Assembly: GCF_029953285.1 (NCBI RefSeq)
Contig: NZ_JASAOI010000010.1
Span: forward strand, 248,001-312,000
From: Yinghuangia seranimata
GTDB lineage: Bacteria; Actinomycetota; Actinomycetes; Streptomycetales; Streptomycetaceae
Reading direction: 5' to 3'
DNA: 64,000 nt
In this document: positions 41,351 through 50,139 of the stretch, in pieces
How the letters are laid out: each line of letters begins with the position of its first letter
Numbering within the stretch: position 1 is the stretch's first letter
Notes under the pieces: generated by a model
The model's input: the letters and a program-made list of their open reading frames with translations, nothing else
Told to the model about the DNA's origin: nothing
Database searches by the model: none
Position numbers and translations under genes: made by a program

Positions 41351-43201
41351 ATGCCCCACCCGCAATACCCCGACACGCCCGCCTCCGACGGTGTGCCCGA
41401 GGTCGAACTGCGGGGCGTCGTCAAGCGGTTCCCGGGGGTACTGGCCTGCGACCACGTCGACCTCGCCGTCGCCACCGGCGAAGTCCACGCCCTCATGGGC
41501 GAGAACGGCGCCGGCAAGTCCACGCTCATGTCCGTCCTCTACGGACTCCAGCGCCCCGACGCCGGCACCGTCCTGCTCCGCGGCACCCCGCACGCCTTCA
41601 CCTCGCCCCTCCAGGCCATCGACGCCGGACTCGGCATGGTCCACCAGGGCTTCAAGCTGTTCCCGTCCCTCACCGTCACCGAGAACGTCGTCTACGGCTC
41701 CGAGCCCCGCCGCCGCGGCCTCGTCGACCGCGCCGCCGCCCGCGCCCGCGTCGCCGAACTCGTCGAACGGCACAGCCTCCACGTGCCGCCCGACGCCCGC
41801 GTCGGCGACCTGCCCGTCGGCGTCCAGCAGCGCGTCGAGATCCTCAAACTCCTCTACCGCGACGCCCGCGTCCTCATCCTCGACGAGCCCACCGCCGTCC
41901 TCACCCCCGCCGAGGCCGACCGGCTCCTCGACGTCGTCCGCGGCCTCGCCGCCGCAGGACGCACCGTGCTCCTCGTCACCCACAAGCTGCACGAGGTCAT
42001 GGCCGTCAGCGACCGCGTCACCGTGCTGCGCGACGGCCGCGTCACCGCACGCCTCGACACCGCCGCCACCGACCCGGCCGCGATCGCCGAGGCCATGACC
42101 GGACGCGCCGTCGACCTCGACCGCACCCACCCCGCCGGGCGACCCGCCGCCACCGTCCTCGACGTCACCGGACTCACCGTCGCCGGCCCCACCCGCGGCG
42201 CCAAACCCGCCGTCGACGACATCACCCTGCGCGTCCACGCGGGCGAGATCGTCGGCATCGCCGGCGTCGCCGGCAACGGCCAGACCGAACTCGTCGAAGC
42301 CCTCGCCGGACTGCGCCCCACCGCCGCCGGACGCGTCGCCGTCGCCGGCACCGAGGTCGCCTCCGGCGGCGGCAAGGGCGCGAGCGTCGCCCACCGCCGC
42401 CGCGCCGGACTCGCCTACGTCCCCGAGGACCGCGCCGAGGTCGGCGCCGCGCGCACCGCCCCGCTCGCCGACAACCTCGCCCTCGGCTTCCACCGCCGCG
42501 CCCCGCTCGCCGGCCGCGGCGGACTGCTGCGCCGCGCAGCGCTGCGCGCCCACGCCGCCGCCGTCATCGAGCGCTTCGGCGTGAAGGCCGCCTCCGGCGC
42601 CGTCCCCATCGGCACACTGTCCGGCGGCAACCAGCAAAAGGCCATCCTGGGCCGCGAGATCACCCACGACGCGCCCCTCCTGATCGTCGAACAGCCCACC
42701 CGCGGCGTCGACATCGGCTCCATCGAGAACATCCACGCCCGGCTCGTCGAGTACCGCGACGCCGGACACGGCGTGCTGCTCGTCTCCGCCGAACTCAGCG
42801 AAGTCCTCGCACTGTCCGACCGCGTCCTCGTCATGTACGAGGGCCGCGTCGTCGCCGACCTCCCACGCGGCCAGGCCGACGCGGCCACCGTGGGACTGGC
42901 GATGGCGGGCGGCACCGCCGACGTCCCGGCACAGACCCGCCGCGCAACCCCGACCGACGCGCGCAGCGGCGCCGGGCCCGCGGACGGCGGCGAGGCGGCT
43001 GCCCCCGCGCAGGCGAGCGCCGACACCGACGGCACCGACGGCACCGACAGCACCGACAGCACGCAGGAATCCGCTGGCACGCAGCACGCCTCGACCCCCG
43101 CCGACGCGCACAGCGCGGCCGGCCTCGCGGGCGACGGCGGTGCCGCGTCCGGTGCTTCGCCCCTCTCCCGTCCGATCGACCGTGGTGGCGACCATGACTG
43201 A
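41351..43201 (+). CDS. Nucleoside-type ABC transporter ATPase (two fused nucleotide-binding domains)
   Basis: A 616-residue fused ATPase of the RbsA/YufO class. Domain 1 has Walker A GENGAGKST (50-58), a signature-like LPVGVQQRVEI and LDEPTAVLTPAEAD. Domain 2 has the degenerate Walker A GVAGNGQTEL and the signature LSGGNQQKAILGREI. The final 90 residues are an Asp/Thr/Ser/Ala-rich tail with short DNA repeats (TDGTDGTDSTDST) that is not part of the family. The stop overlaps the first permease gene by 8 bp. ATP hydrolysis drives nucleoside uptake. Confidence 0.93.
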   Translation: MPHPQYPDTPASDGVPEVELRGVVKRFPGVLACDHVDLAVATGEVHALMGENGAGKSTLMSVLYGLQRPDAGTVLLRGTPHAFTSPLQAIDAGLGMVHQGFKLFPSLTVTENVVYGSEPRRRGLVDRAAARARVAELVERHSLHVPPDARVGDLPVGVQQRVEILKLLYRDARVLILDEPTAVLTPAEADRLLDVVRGLAAAGRTVLLVTHKLHEVMAVSDRVTVLRDGRVTARLDTAATDPAAIAEAMTGRAVDLDRTHPAGRPAATVLDVTGLTVAGPTRGAKPAVDDITLRVHAGEIVGIAGVAGNGQTELVEALAGLRPTAAGRVAVAGTEVASGGGKGASVAHRRRAGLAYVPEDRAEVGAARTAPLADNLALGFHRRAPLAGRGGLLRRAALRAHAAAVIERFGVKAASGAVPIGTLSGGNQQKAILGREITHDAPLLIVEQPTRGVDIGSIENIHARLVEYRDAGHGVLLVSAELSEVLALSDRVLVMYEGRVVADLPRGQADAATVGLAMAGGTADVPAQTRRATPTDARSGAGPADGGEAAAPAQASADTDGTDGTDSTDSTQESAGTQHASTPADAHSAAGLAGDGGAASGASPLSRPIDRGGDHD

Positions 43202-44393
43202 CCTCACCGACCCGACCCGCGACGGCGGCCGTTCGCCGCTCGCGGCGGCGGCCGGGATCGCACGGCGGGCCGTCGTGTCCCCCGTCACCGTGTCGATCGC
43301 CGCGGCACTGCTGCTCGGCGCGGTCATCCTCGCCGCCACCGGCGCCGCACCGCTGACCGCCTACCAGGCCATCCTCGACAGCGCGTTCGGCTCCGACGGC
43401 ATCAGCGACACGCTCACCAAGTCCATCCCGATCGTCGGCATGGCCGTCGCGCTCGCCATCCCGCTCCGCGCCGGCCTGGTCAACCTCGGCGGCGACGGGC
43501 AACTCGTGCTCGGCGCGCTCGCCGCCGCCGCGGTCGGGCTGTACTCGCCGTTCCCCGCACCCGTGACCGTCGTGTGCGCACTGCTCGCCGGCGTCGTCGC
43601 GGGCGCGCTGTGGGCGGCGCTCGCCGCGGTCCTCGAGACCGTGTGCGGGGTGCCACTGCTGGTGAGCAGCCTGCTGCTGAGCTACCCCGCGGTCTCGTTC
43701 GTGTCCTACATGGTGCGGTTCCCGCTGCTGCAGAAGGGCTCCGGCATCCCGCAGTCCGAACGGCTGCCCGACGGCGTCCGACTGCCCGAGTTCGCCGCCG
43801 ACGGCGGCCTCGGCACCGGCGTCAGCATCGGAATCCTCCTGATCGCCGCGGCCGCCGCCGTGTTCGCCTTCGTCGAAGCGCGCACCGCCGCCGGGTTCGA
43901 ACTGCGCATGACCGGCCGCGGCCCGCGCTTCGCCGCCTACGCGGGCGTCGACCGGCCGCGGCTCACGCTCCGGCTGATGTCCGCGTCCGGCGGCCTCGCC
44001 GGACTCGTCGGCGCCATCGTCGTGCTCGGCTTCCCGTACCGGCTCACCGACGGCGCGCTGACCACGCCCGGCTACACCTGGACCGGCCTCCTCGCGGCAC
44101 TGCTCGCCGCCGCGTCCCCGATCGGCACCGTGCTCGCGGGGTTCTTCTTCGCCGCGCTCACCGTCGGCGGGTTCGGCATGGAGCAGGAGACCGCCGTGCC
44201 GCAGCAGCTGACGCAGGTCCTGCAGGCGCTGATCATCCTCTTCCTCGCGGTCCGCACCGGCGTGTTCGCGAAGGGCGGCCGGTTCCGGCGCCGCCCGGCC
44301 GCGCCGCCGCCACCGACGGCCACCGCGGAGGATCCCGCCGGGGATCCCGCCGACCCGGCCGCCGACCCCGCACCCGCCCTCGGAGGACGGTGA
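43194..44393 (+). CDS. Nucleoside-type ABC transporter permease 1
   Basis: A 399-residue permease of the BPD_transp_2 (RbsC/YufP) family. About eight hydrophobic helices are visible, with AIPLRAGLVNLGGDGQLVLG as the conserved cytoplasmic loop contacting the ATPase, and PYRLTDGALTTPGYTWTGLL. The C-terminal 45 residues are Ala/Pro/Asp-rich. It overlaps the ATPase gene by 8 bp and is separated from permease 2 by one nucleotide. Together with permease 2 it forms the import channel. Confidence 0.92.
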   Translation: MTDLTDPTRDGGRSPLAAAAGIARRAVVSPVTVSIAAALLLGAVILAATGAAPLTAYQAILDSAFGSDGISDTLTKSIPIVGMAVALAIPLRAGLVNLGGDGQLVLGALAAAAVGLYSPFPAPVTVVCALLAGVVAGALWAALAAVLETVCGVPLLVSSLLLSYPAVSFVSYMVRFPLLQKGSGIPQSERLPDGVRLPEFAADGGLGTGVSIGILLIAAAAAVFAFVEARTAAGFELRMTGRGPRFAAYAGVDRPRLTLRLMSASGGLAGLVGAIVVLGFPYRLTDGALTTPGYTWTGLLAALLAAASPIGTVLAGFFFAALTVGGFGMEQETAVPQQLTQVLQALIILFLAVRTGVFAKGGRFRRRPAAPPPPTATAEDPAGDPADPAADPAPALGGR

Positions 44394-44394
44394 C

Positions 44395-45375
44395 ATGACG
44401 TTCGACGCCGAACTGGTCTTCTCCGCGCTCCGCGCCCTCACCCCCGTGCTGTTCGCGGCACTCGGCGGCGCGCTGTGCGAACGCGCGGGCGTGTTCAACG
44501 TATCCCTCGAAGGCACCATGCTCACCGGCTGCTTCGCCGCCGTCGCGGGCAGCTGGTACACAGGCAGCGCGTGGGGCGGCGTGCTCGCCGCGGTCCTCGC
44601 GGCAACACTGTTTTCAGCGATCCTGGCCGTGGGCGCCGTATCCCTGGGCGCCGACGCCGTCGTCGTCTGCATCGCGCTCAACCTCCTCGCGGTCGGCCTG
44701 ACCGGGTTCCTGCTGCGCACCGTCTTCGGGACGCAGGGCACCTTCAGCGACCCCGACCTCAAGGGCCTCGAACCCGTCGACATCCCCGGCCTCGCGTCCG
44801 TGCCGTTCGTCGGCCCCGCGCTGTCCGGCCACTCTCCGCTCGTGTACCTGTCGTGGGTCGCCGTCGCGGTCACCGCCGTGCTGCTGTCCCGGCACCCGTG
44901 GGGGCTGCGGCTGCGCGGCGTCGGCGAGGCACCCGAGGCCGCGCAGAGCCTCGGCGTCAGCGTCACCCGCTACCGGTACGCCGCCGTGCTGACCTCCGGC
45001 GCGCTGTGCGGACTGGCCGGCGCCCAGCTCGCCCTCGGCAACGTGACCCTGTTCTCCGAGAACATGACCGCCGGACGCGGCTGGATCGCGGTCGTCGCCG
45101 TCATGCTCGGCCGGGCCCTGCCGGTCGGCGTGCTGCTCGCCGGACTGCTGTTCGGCCTCGTCGAGGCAATCGGGTTCCGGCTGCAGGGCGAGGGGCTGCC
45201 GCAACAGGCCGCCGACGCCGCCCCGTACGTTATGACCCTGGTCGCGCTCTTCCTGGCCACCCGCCCGGCGTTCCGCGACCGACGGCTCGTGCGGCGGCGC
45301 AGACCCGCCCCGCCCGCCACCGACGCACCGTCGCACCCCGACCCCGCCGCCACGCCCTTGGAGACCGCCCGATGA
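44395..45375 (+). CDS. Nucleoside-type ABC transporter permease 2
   Basis: A 326-residue permease, YufQ-like. The conserved start ALTPVLFAALGGALCERAGV followed by NVSLEGTMLTGCFAAV is typical for the second permease of BMP-type transporters. Multiple membrane helices follow. The ATG is one nucleotide after the permease 1 stop, and its stop overlaps the phosphorylase start (ATGA). Coupling of transport to a nucleoside phosphorylase gene strongly suggests uptake followed by phosphorolysis. Confidence 0.92.
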   Translation: MTFDAELVFSALRALTPVLFAALGGALCERAGVFNVSLEGTMLTGCFAAVAGSWYTGSAWGGVLAAVLAATLFSAILAVGAVSLGADAVVVCIALNLLAVGLTGFLLRTVFGTQGTFSDPDLKGLEPVDIPGLASVPFVGPALSGHSPLVYLSWVAVAVTAVLLSRHPWGLRLRGVGEAPEAAQSLGVSVTRYRYAAVLTSGALCGLAGAQLALGNVTLFSENMTAGRGWIAVVAVMLGRALPVGVLLAGLLFGLVEAIGFRLQGEGLPQQAADAAPYVMTLVALFLATRPAFRDRRLVRRRRPAPPATDAPSHPDPAATPLETAR

Positions 45376-46154
45376 CCGTGGACGCCACCGACAGCCCCGC
45401 CGTCCTGCCCATCACCCGGATCCCCGCCTCGGGACTGCCCGGCTACGCCGTCGTGGTCGGCGACCCGGCCCGCGCCGGACTCGTCGCCAAGCTCCTCGAC
45501 GACGCGACGCAGATCGGCGCCAACCGCGAATACGTCACCTACGCCGGCACCTGGCGCGGCGTGCCGCTGGTCGTGTCCTCGCACGGCGTCGGCGGGCCCG
45601 GCGCGGTGTGCCTGTTCGCCGAACTGGCCGAGGCCGGCGTGCACACGATCATCCGGCTGGGCACCGCCGGTTCGATCGCGCGCGGCATCGGCGACGGCGA
45701 CCTGATCGTCGCGGACGCCGCGGTGCGCGACGACGGCGTGACCCAGCAGCTCGTCCCCGCCGAGTTCCCCGCCTTCTCCACGCCCGAGGTCGTGCTCGCG
45801 CTCGCCGCCGAGGCCCGCGCGCACAACGCGCCGCACCACCGCGGCACCGTGTGGACGCGCGCCGCGTTCCTGCCGGGCGTCCTCGAACTGCCGATGAAGC
45901 CCTACCAGCAGGCGGGGGTGCTGGCGATCGAGATGGAGCTGTCGGCGCTCCTGGTGTTCGCGGCACTCAACGGCCTGCGGGCGGGCGGCGCGCTCGTCAT
46001 CGACGGCATAGCCGCCGACGACCTCGTCGACGAGGACGGCAAGAGCGGCTACGACCCGCACCGCCAGGTCGTCGCCGACGGCGTCGAACGCGCCGCACTG
46101 GTCACGCTCGACGCCGTGGCCCGACTCGCCGCCGCCGACACCGCGGACGCGTGA
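45372..46154 (+). CDS. Nucleoside phosphorylase, uridine-phosphorylase-like
   Basis: A 260-residue PNP/UDP-family phosphorylase that would release base and ribose-1-phosphate. Recognisable parts are YAVVVGDPARAGLVAKLL, VSSHGVGGPGAVCLFAELAE, IIRLGTAGSIARGIGDGDL and the ribose-binding segment AIEMELSALLVFAALNG. It fits uridine phosphorylase better than MTA phosphorylase, which has a different C-terminal signature. Coupled to permease 2 by ATGA and to the molybdoenzyme gene by GTGA. Although mtn genes flank this operon, I see no direct evidence that it acts on methylthioadenosine. Confidence 0.88.
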   Translation: MTVDATDSPAVLPITRIPASGLPGYAVVVGDPARAGLVAKLLDDATQIGANREYVTYAGTWRGVPLVVSSHGVGGPGAVCLFAELAEAGVHTIIRLGTAGSIARGIGDGDLIVADAAVRDDGVTQQLVPAEFPAFSTPEVVLALAAEARAHNAPHHRGTVWTRAAFLPGVLELPMKPYQQAGVLAIEMELSALLVFAALNGLRAGGALVIDGIAADDLVDEDGKSGYDPHRQVVADGVERAALVTLDAVARLAAADTADA

Positions 46155-46867
46155 GCGGCCCCGTGACCGACACCGCGACCGGCGGCATCCGCGCCGGGAC
46201 GGGAGCGGCGACGGTGACGGAGGCCGGGACCGGGGTCGGCCCCGACGCCGGCTTGCCGCCGGTCACCCGCGGCTTCGTCGGCCGCCATGCCGCCGCCGCG
46301 CGCGACCCCCGGCTGCCTCCGGGCCAGTACGACGCGCACACGTCCTTCCCGGTACTGTCCGCCGAGGTCACGCCCGAGCTCGCCGCCGAGGACTGGACGT
46401 TCCGCGTCGACGGCCTCGTCGCCGAACCCCGCACGTGGACGTGGGACGAGGCCCGTGCGCTGCCGGCCGACACCTACGAGGGTCCGATCCACTGCGTCAC
46501 CTCGTGGTCCAAGCTGGAAACCGTGTTCACAGGCGTTTCGGTCGACGCGTTCCTCGACGCGGTACGGCCGTCCCCGACGGCGACACACGTCGTCGCGTAC
46601 GCGCACACCGGCTACACCACCAACCTGCCGCTCGCCGACCTCACCGGCGGCCGGGCATGGATCGCGTTCGAGTACGACGGACGGCCGCTGACCCCGGCGC
46701 ACGGCGGCCCCGCGCGCCTGCTGGTCCCGCACCTGTACTTCTGGAAGAGCGCGAAGTGGATCGCCGGGCTGCGGCTCGTCGACCGCGACGAGCCCGGCTT
46801 CTGGGAACGCAACGGCTACCACCACCGAGGCGACCCGTGGGCGGAGGAACGCTATGCCGGCGACTGA
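46151..46867 (+). CDS. Sulfite-oxidase-like molybdopterin oxidoreductase (cytoplasmic)
   Basis: A 238-residue SUOX-fold molybdoenzyme. The Mo-coordinating Cys is in GPIHCVTSWSKLET, and further conserved parts are YDAHTSFPVLSAEVTPEL, HTGYTTNLPLADL, HGGPARLLVPHLYFWKSAKW and EPGFWERNGYHHRGDPW. There is no Tat signal, unlike MsrP/YedY, so it should stay in the cytoplasm. Small sulfite-oxidase-like proteins of this type usually lie beside a flavin reductase, as here. GTGA overlap with the phosphorylase gene and 14-bp overlap with the reductase gene place it in one operon. Substrate unknown. Confidence 0.88.
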   Translation: MSGPVTDTATGGIRAGTGAATVTEAGTGVGPDAGLPPVTRGFVGRHAAAARDPRLPPGQYDAHTSFPVLSAEVTPELAAEDWTFRVDGLVAEPRTWTWDEARALPADTYEGPIHCVTSWSKLETVFTGVSVDAFLDAVRPSPTATHVVAYAHTGYTTNLPLADLTGGRAWIAFEYDGRPLTPAHGGPARLLVPHLYFWKSAKWIAGLRLVDRDEPGFWERNGYHHRGDPWAEERYAGD

Positions 46868-47831
46868 CCGCACGGCCGAAGCCGTAGCCGCGGCTGCGGC
46901 CGCATCCGAAGCCACAGCCACAGCCACAGCCACCGCAGACGCCAACGCCACCGCGGTCGGAGAGACCGGCGCCGTCGGGGCGATCGGCGCGACCGGTGCC
47001 GTCCTCCCGGTCGACGGGCCCTCCGGAACCGCGGCGGAGAACGAACCGCTGCCGCCTCTCCCAGCGTTCGCCGCGCCGGGCCGGGTCGCGCCGAGCCTGC
47101 GCGGCCGGGTGGTCTGGCAGCAGGCACGGGTCGTGGCGGCGCGTACCGAGGCGGCCGGACTGCGCACGCTGCGGCTCGCGTTGCCGGACTGGACGGCGCA
47201 TGTCGCAGGCCAGCACTACATGTTGCGGCTGACCGCGGCCGACGGGTACACCGCGCAGCGGCACTACTCGGTGTCGTCCGCGCCCTCGGACCCCGGGCAC
47301 GTCGAGCTGACGGTGGACCGGGTTGACGGCGGCGAGGTGTCGGGATTCCTGCACGACGTCGCCCGGGTCGGCGACACGCTGGAAGTCCGTGGCCCGCTGG
47401 GCGGGTTCTTCGCCTGGGCCGCCGACCGCCCGGCGCTGCTGATCGGCGGCGGCTCGGGGATCGGCCCGTTGGCGGCGATGCTGCGCGAGCAGCGCGCGTC
47501 GGCGCCGGACGTTCCGCTGGACCTCATCGCGTGCGTGCGCTCCCCCGAACACCTGCCGTTCCACGCCGACCTGACGGCCGATCAGCCGTACTCGGCGGCG
47601 CATGTCGCGGTGGTCTACAGTCGTTCGGCACCACCGGGCGGGCCCGTCGGCCGCCTGACGGCGGCCGTGCTGGCCCCGTACGCCGAACGCGCCCTCGCGG
47701 AGGACCGCGAGGTGTACGTATGCGGTTCGACCGGCTTCGCCGAGGCGGTCGGCACGATGCTGACCGCCGCAGGCGTCCCGCCGACCCGGATCCGCCTGGA
47801 ACGCTTCGGCGACGCCCCGGACGCGCGGTAG
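46854..47831 (+). CDS. Ferredoxin/FAD-dependent oxidoreductase, electron donor to the molybdoenzyme
   Basis: A 325-residue FNR-family reductase. Residues about 1-75 are Ala/Thr-rich low-complexity sequence, partly from a GCCACA hexamer repeat at 46909-46934. The flavin motif RHYSVSSAP and the NAD(P) motif GGGSGIGPLAAML, plus CGSTGFAEAVGTML, define the family. There is no 2Fe-2S domain. GAGGAA precedes the ATG, which lies inside the end of the molybdoenzyme gene. It probably delivers electrons to or takes them from that enzyme. The start could also be internal, after the low-complexity part. Confidence 0.86.
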   Translation: MPATDRTAEAVAAAAAASEATATATATADANATAVGETGAVGAIGATGAVLPVDGPSGTAAENEPLPPLPAFAAPGRVAPSLRGRVVWQQARVVAARTEAAGLRTLRLALPDWTAHVAGQHYMLRLTAADGYTAQRHYSVSSAPSDPGHVELTVDRVDGGEVSGFLHDVARVGDTLEVRGPLGGFFAWAADRPALLIGGGSGIGPLAAMLREQRASAPDVPLDLIACVRSPEHLPFHADLTADQPYSAAHVAVVYSRSAPPGGPVGRLTAAVLAPYAERALAEDREVYVCGSTGFAEAVGTMLTAAGVPPTRIRLERFGDAPDAR

Positions 47832-48356
47832 CTCCAGCCCGCCTCCCGTAGGCCGATCCCGACGCGCGACGCGGCCCGGCGCTGCCGTGGCCGTGGCCGT
47901 GGTCGTGGCAGTGGCCGTGGCCATGGTCGTGGCCATGGTCGTGGTCGTGGTCGTGGTGCGGTGAACCGCCGCCGCGCCCTGTAGTTCCAGGGCACTGGCC
48001 GTCCCAGGCCCGCGGCCACAACCGCCCACCGCCGGCCGACCGGACCCGCCGTCCCAGGCCGCCGCCACACCGCGCCGCGGACGGGTGCCCCACCTCCCCG
48101 CGCCCCCTGGCCGCCCACCCGTTCATCCGTATCGCGCGGCCGTCGGACGTCGTGCGCGCCGTTTTCGTTACACCCCGGCGTCGAGCAGAACATCACATGC
48201 CGGTGCCCCTGCCGCGTGCGCGAACGCGGCATATCCTCGGCAACGACCAAAGATCGCGTGCCCGGGCCGGGCGATGCCGAGCGCATCGCCGCGCCGCGCA
48301 GAACGCACCAATGTCACGTCATGGCACGCCCCCACGGGGCATGGGGGGAGACCGGC
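47832..48356. other. Intergenic region with a GTGGYC tandem repeat
   Basis: 525 bp between the reductase and the kinase gene. It carries the hexamer repeat at 47885-47959 described separately and presumably the kinase promoter nearer 48150-48340. A minus-strand frame that would code for His/Asp-rich sequence here is not accepted as a gene. Confidence 0.55.
47885..47959. repeat. Imperfect hexamer tandem repeat (GTGGCC/GTGGTC)
   Basis: About twelve copies of a GTGGYC unit with occasional CATGGTC variants. In one minus frame it would code for alternating His-Asp and His-Gly. It lies in a non-coding gap, consistent with replication slippage. Confidence 0.7.
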
Positions 48357-50066
48357 ATGCGCCCGTTGGCCGATTCCGATCCGCGCGTCGTCGCCGGGTT
48401 CCGGGTGCTGCGCCGGCTCGGCGCGGGCGGCATGGGCCGTGTGTACCTGGCGCGTTCGCCGCGTGGCCGGACCGTGGCGTTGAAGCTGGTCCGGCCCGAG
48501 CTCGCCGACGACCCGGAGTTCCGCACCCGGTTCCGCGCCGAGGTGGCCGCCGCGCGGCGCGTCGACAGCGCGTGGACGGCGCGGGTGCTGGACGCCGACC
48601 CGGACGCCGAACACCCGTGGCTGGCCACGTCGTACGTGCCGGGCCCCGGCCTGCACGGCGCGGTGCGTGACCGGGGCCCGCTGCCGGAGCACACGGTCAC
48701 GGCGCTCGCCGCGGGCCTGGCCGAGGCATTGGCGGCCGCGCACCGCGTCGGGATCGTGCACCGGGACGTCAAACCGTCGAACGTACTGCTCGGCCTCGAC
48801 GGCGTGCGCCTGATCGACTTCGGGATCGCCCGCGCGCTGGACGGAACGGCGCTGACAAGGACCGGAGTCACCGTCGGCTCACCGGCGTTCATGGCGCCGG
48901 AGCAGGTGGACGGCGGCGAGGTCGGGCCCGCCGCCGACGTGTTCTCGCTCGCGTCGACGCTGACCTACGCGGCGACCGGCGCGACGCCGTTCGGGAAGTA
49001 CGACGACCCGGGCGTGCCGTTCCGGATCTCCCGGCACGAGGCCGATCTGACGCTGCTGCCCTACGCGTTGCGGCCGGTCGTCGAGGCGTGCCTGACGAAG
49101 GACCCGGCGTACCGGCCGTCGGCGGGCGAGGTGGCCGCGGCGTTGCGCGGCCACGACGGGGACGCCGCGGCCTGGTTCGCGTCCGGATGGCTGCCCGGCG
49201 ACGTCGTGGAGGCGATCGCCCGCGACGCGGTCGCGCTGCTGGACGTCGAGGACGTGTCGGGGGACGGGGAGCGGACCGTCGTCGCCGGCCACGCCGCCGA
49301 GACCCGGGTGCTGGACGACCGGCCCGGCCGTACCCGCGTCGCGGGTACGGGCACGGACACGGACACCCGGCTCGCGGACACCCGGCTCGTGGAGACCCGG
49401 CTCGCCGAGGACACCGACCCGACGGCGCGGCTGCGCCCGCGGAGCGGCCCTTCCAACGCGTCCGACAGGTCCGACGGGGTCGGCGGCGACGCGGGCGACG
49501 GTGCCGGCCGCTCCGGCCGCTCCCGCGACTCCGCCAAGACACGCGGCCCCTGGCGCAAGGCCGCGGTCTCGGCGCTGGCGCTCCTCGTGGTGGCCGCCGT
49601 CGCGTTCGGCGTGCTGTTCGCGACCGGCAAACTGCCGTGGAGCGGGCACGCGAAGAAGAAGCCCAAGCCGGCCGCCGACCCTGCGCTTCAGGTGCTGCCG
49701 GACGCCTTCGGCGGGCACTGGCGGGGCACCGTACCCGGCGACCAGTGGTCCACGCCCTGGCCGTTGACCGTCGAGGTCGACCTGACGCGCGCGCCACTCG
49801 GCGGCCTCGCCGGCAAGGCCTCCTACAACCCGCCGCCGTTCCCGGGCGGCGGCGGCTTCCCGCCGCCGGTGTGCGCGCAGCAGGTCAAGCTCAAGGCGGC
49901 CACCGCGGGCAGCGCCGACTTCGAGCCCGCCCCGCGCTCGGGCACCGACATCGGCGACTGCCTCAACGGGGGCGTCCACATCAGCCGCAACGCCGACGGC
50001 TCGATCGACTGGACGGCCCGGTTGAACGACGGGACCAGCTACCTCGTGACGCTGCGCCGCCCGTGA
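48357..50066 (+). CDS. Transmembrane serine/threonine protein kinase
   Basis: A 569-residue Hanks-type kinase. The kinase domain (about 15-270) has the Gly loop LGAGGMGRVY, VALKLVRPE (catalytic Lys), HRDVKPSNVLL, DFGIARAL and SPAFMAPEQV. A charged Thr/Arg/Asp-rich juxtamembrane part contains the short repeat TRLADTRLVETRLAE. One transmembrane helix (AAVSALALLVVAAVAFGVLF) leads to an extracellular domain of about 130 residues with paired Cys. It has no PASTA repeats, so ligand is unknown. ATG with GGGGGGAG 7 nt upstream. Confidence 0.92.
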   Translation: MRPLADSDPRVVAGFRVLRRLGAGGMGRVYLARSPRGRTVALKLVRPELADDPEFRTRFRAEVAAARRVDSAWTARVLDADPDAEHPWLATSYVPGPGLHGAVRDRGPLPEHTVTALAAGLAEALAAAHRVGIVHRDVKPSNVLLGLDGVRLIDFGIARALDGTALTRTGVTVGSPAFMAPEQVDGGEVGPAADVFSLASTLTYAATGATPFGKYDDPGVPFRISRHEADLTLLPYALRPVVEACLTKDPAYRPSAGEVAAALRGHDGDAAAWFASGWLPGDVVEAIARDAVALLDVEDVSGDGERTVVAGHAAETRVLDDRPGRTRVAGTGTDTDTRLADTRLVETRLAEDTDPTARLRPRSGPSNASDRSDGVGGDAGDGAGRSGRSRDSAKTRGPWRKAAVSALALLVVAAVAFGVLFATGKLPWSGHAKKKPKPAADPALQVLPDAFGGHWRGTVPGDQWSTPWPLTVEVDLTRAPLGGLAGKASYNPPPFPGGGGFPPPVCAQQVKLKAATAGSADFEPAPRSGTDIGDCLNGGVHISRNADGSIDWTARLNDGTSYLVTLRRP

Positions 50067-50088
50067 CCCGTTCCCGGACCCGGCCCCG

Positions 50089-50111
50089 GCCCCGCCCGGC
50101 CAGGGCGGGGC
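50089..50111. terminator. GC-rich terminator hairpin between convergent genes
   Basis: Perfect 9-bp arms at 50089-50097 and 50103-50111 with a 5-nt loop, in the 73-bp gap between the convergent kinase and hypothetical genes. Likely acts for both. Confidence 0.6.
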
Positions 50112-50139
50112 GGGCCGGGCCGGGCCACCAGGACACTCC

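Noticed and set aside
40031-43339. 1100-codon minus-strand frame opposite the BMP operon
   Set aside because: The plus strand codes for recognisable transporter proteins over the same bases; the minus product is Gly/Val/Asp-rich without family features.
45372-46154. Methylthioadenosine phosphorylase
   Set aside because: Sequence features fit the uridine phosphorylase branch better, although mtn genes lie nearby; kept only as a test idea.
47524-48126. Minus-strand frame encoding a His/Asp/Gly-rich protein
   Set aside because: It runs antisense into the reductase gene, has no domain, and the His-rich part is the GTGGYC repeat read in one frame.
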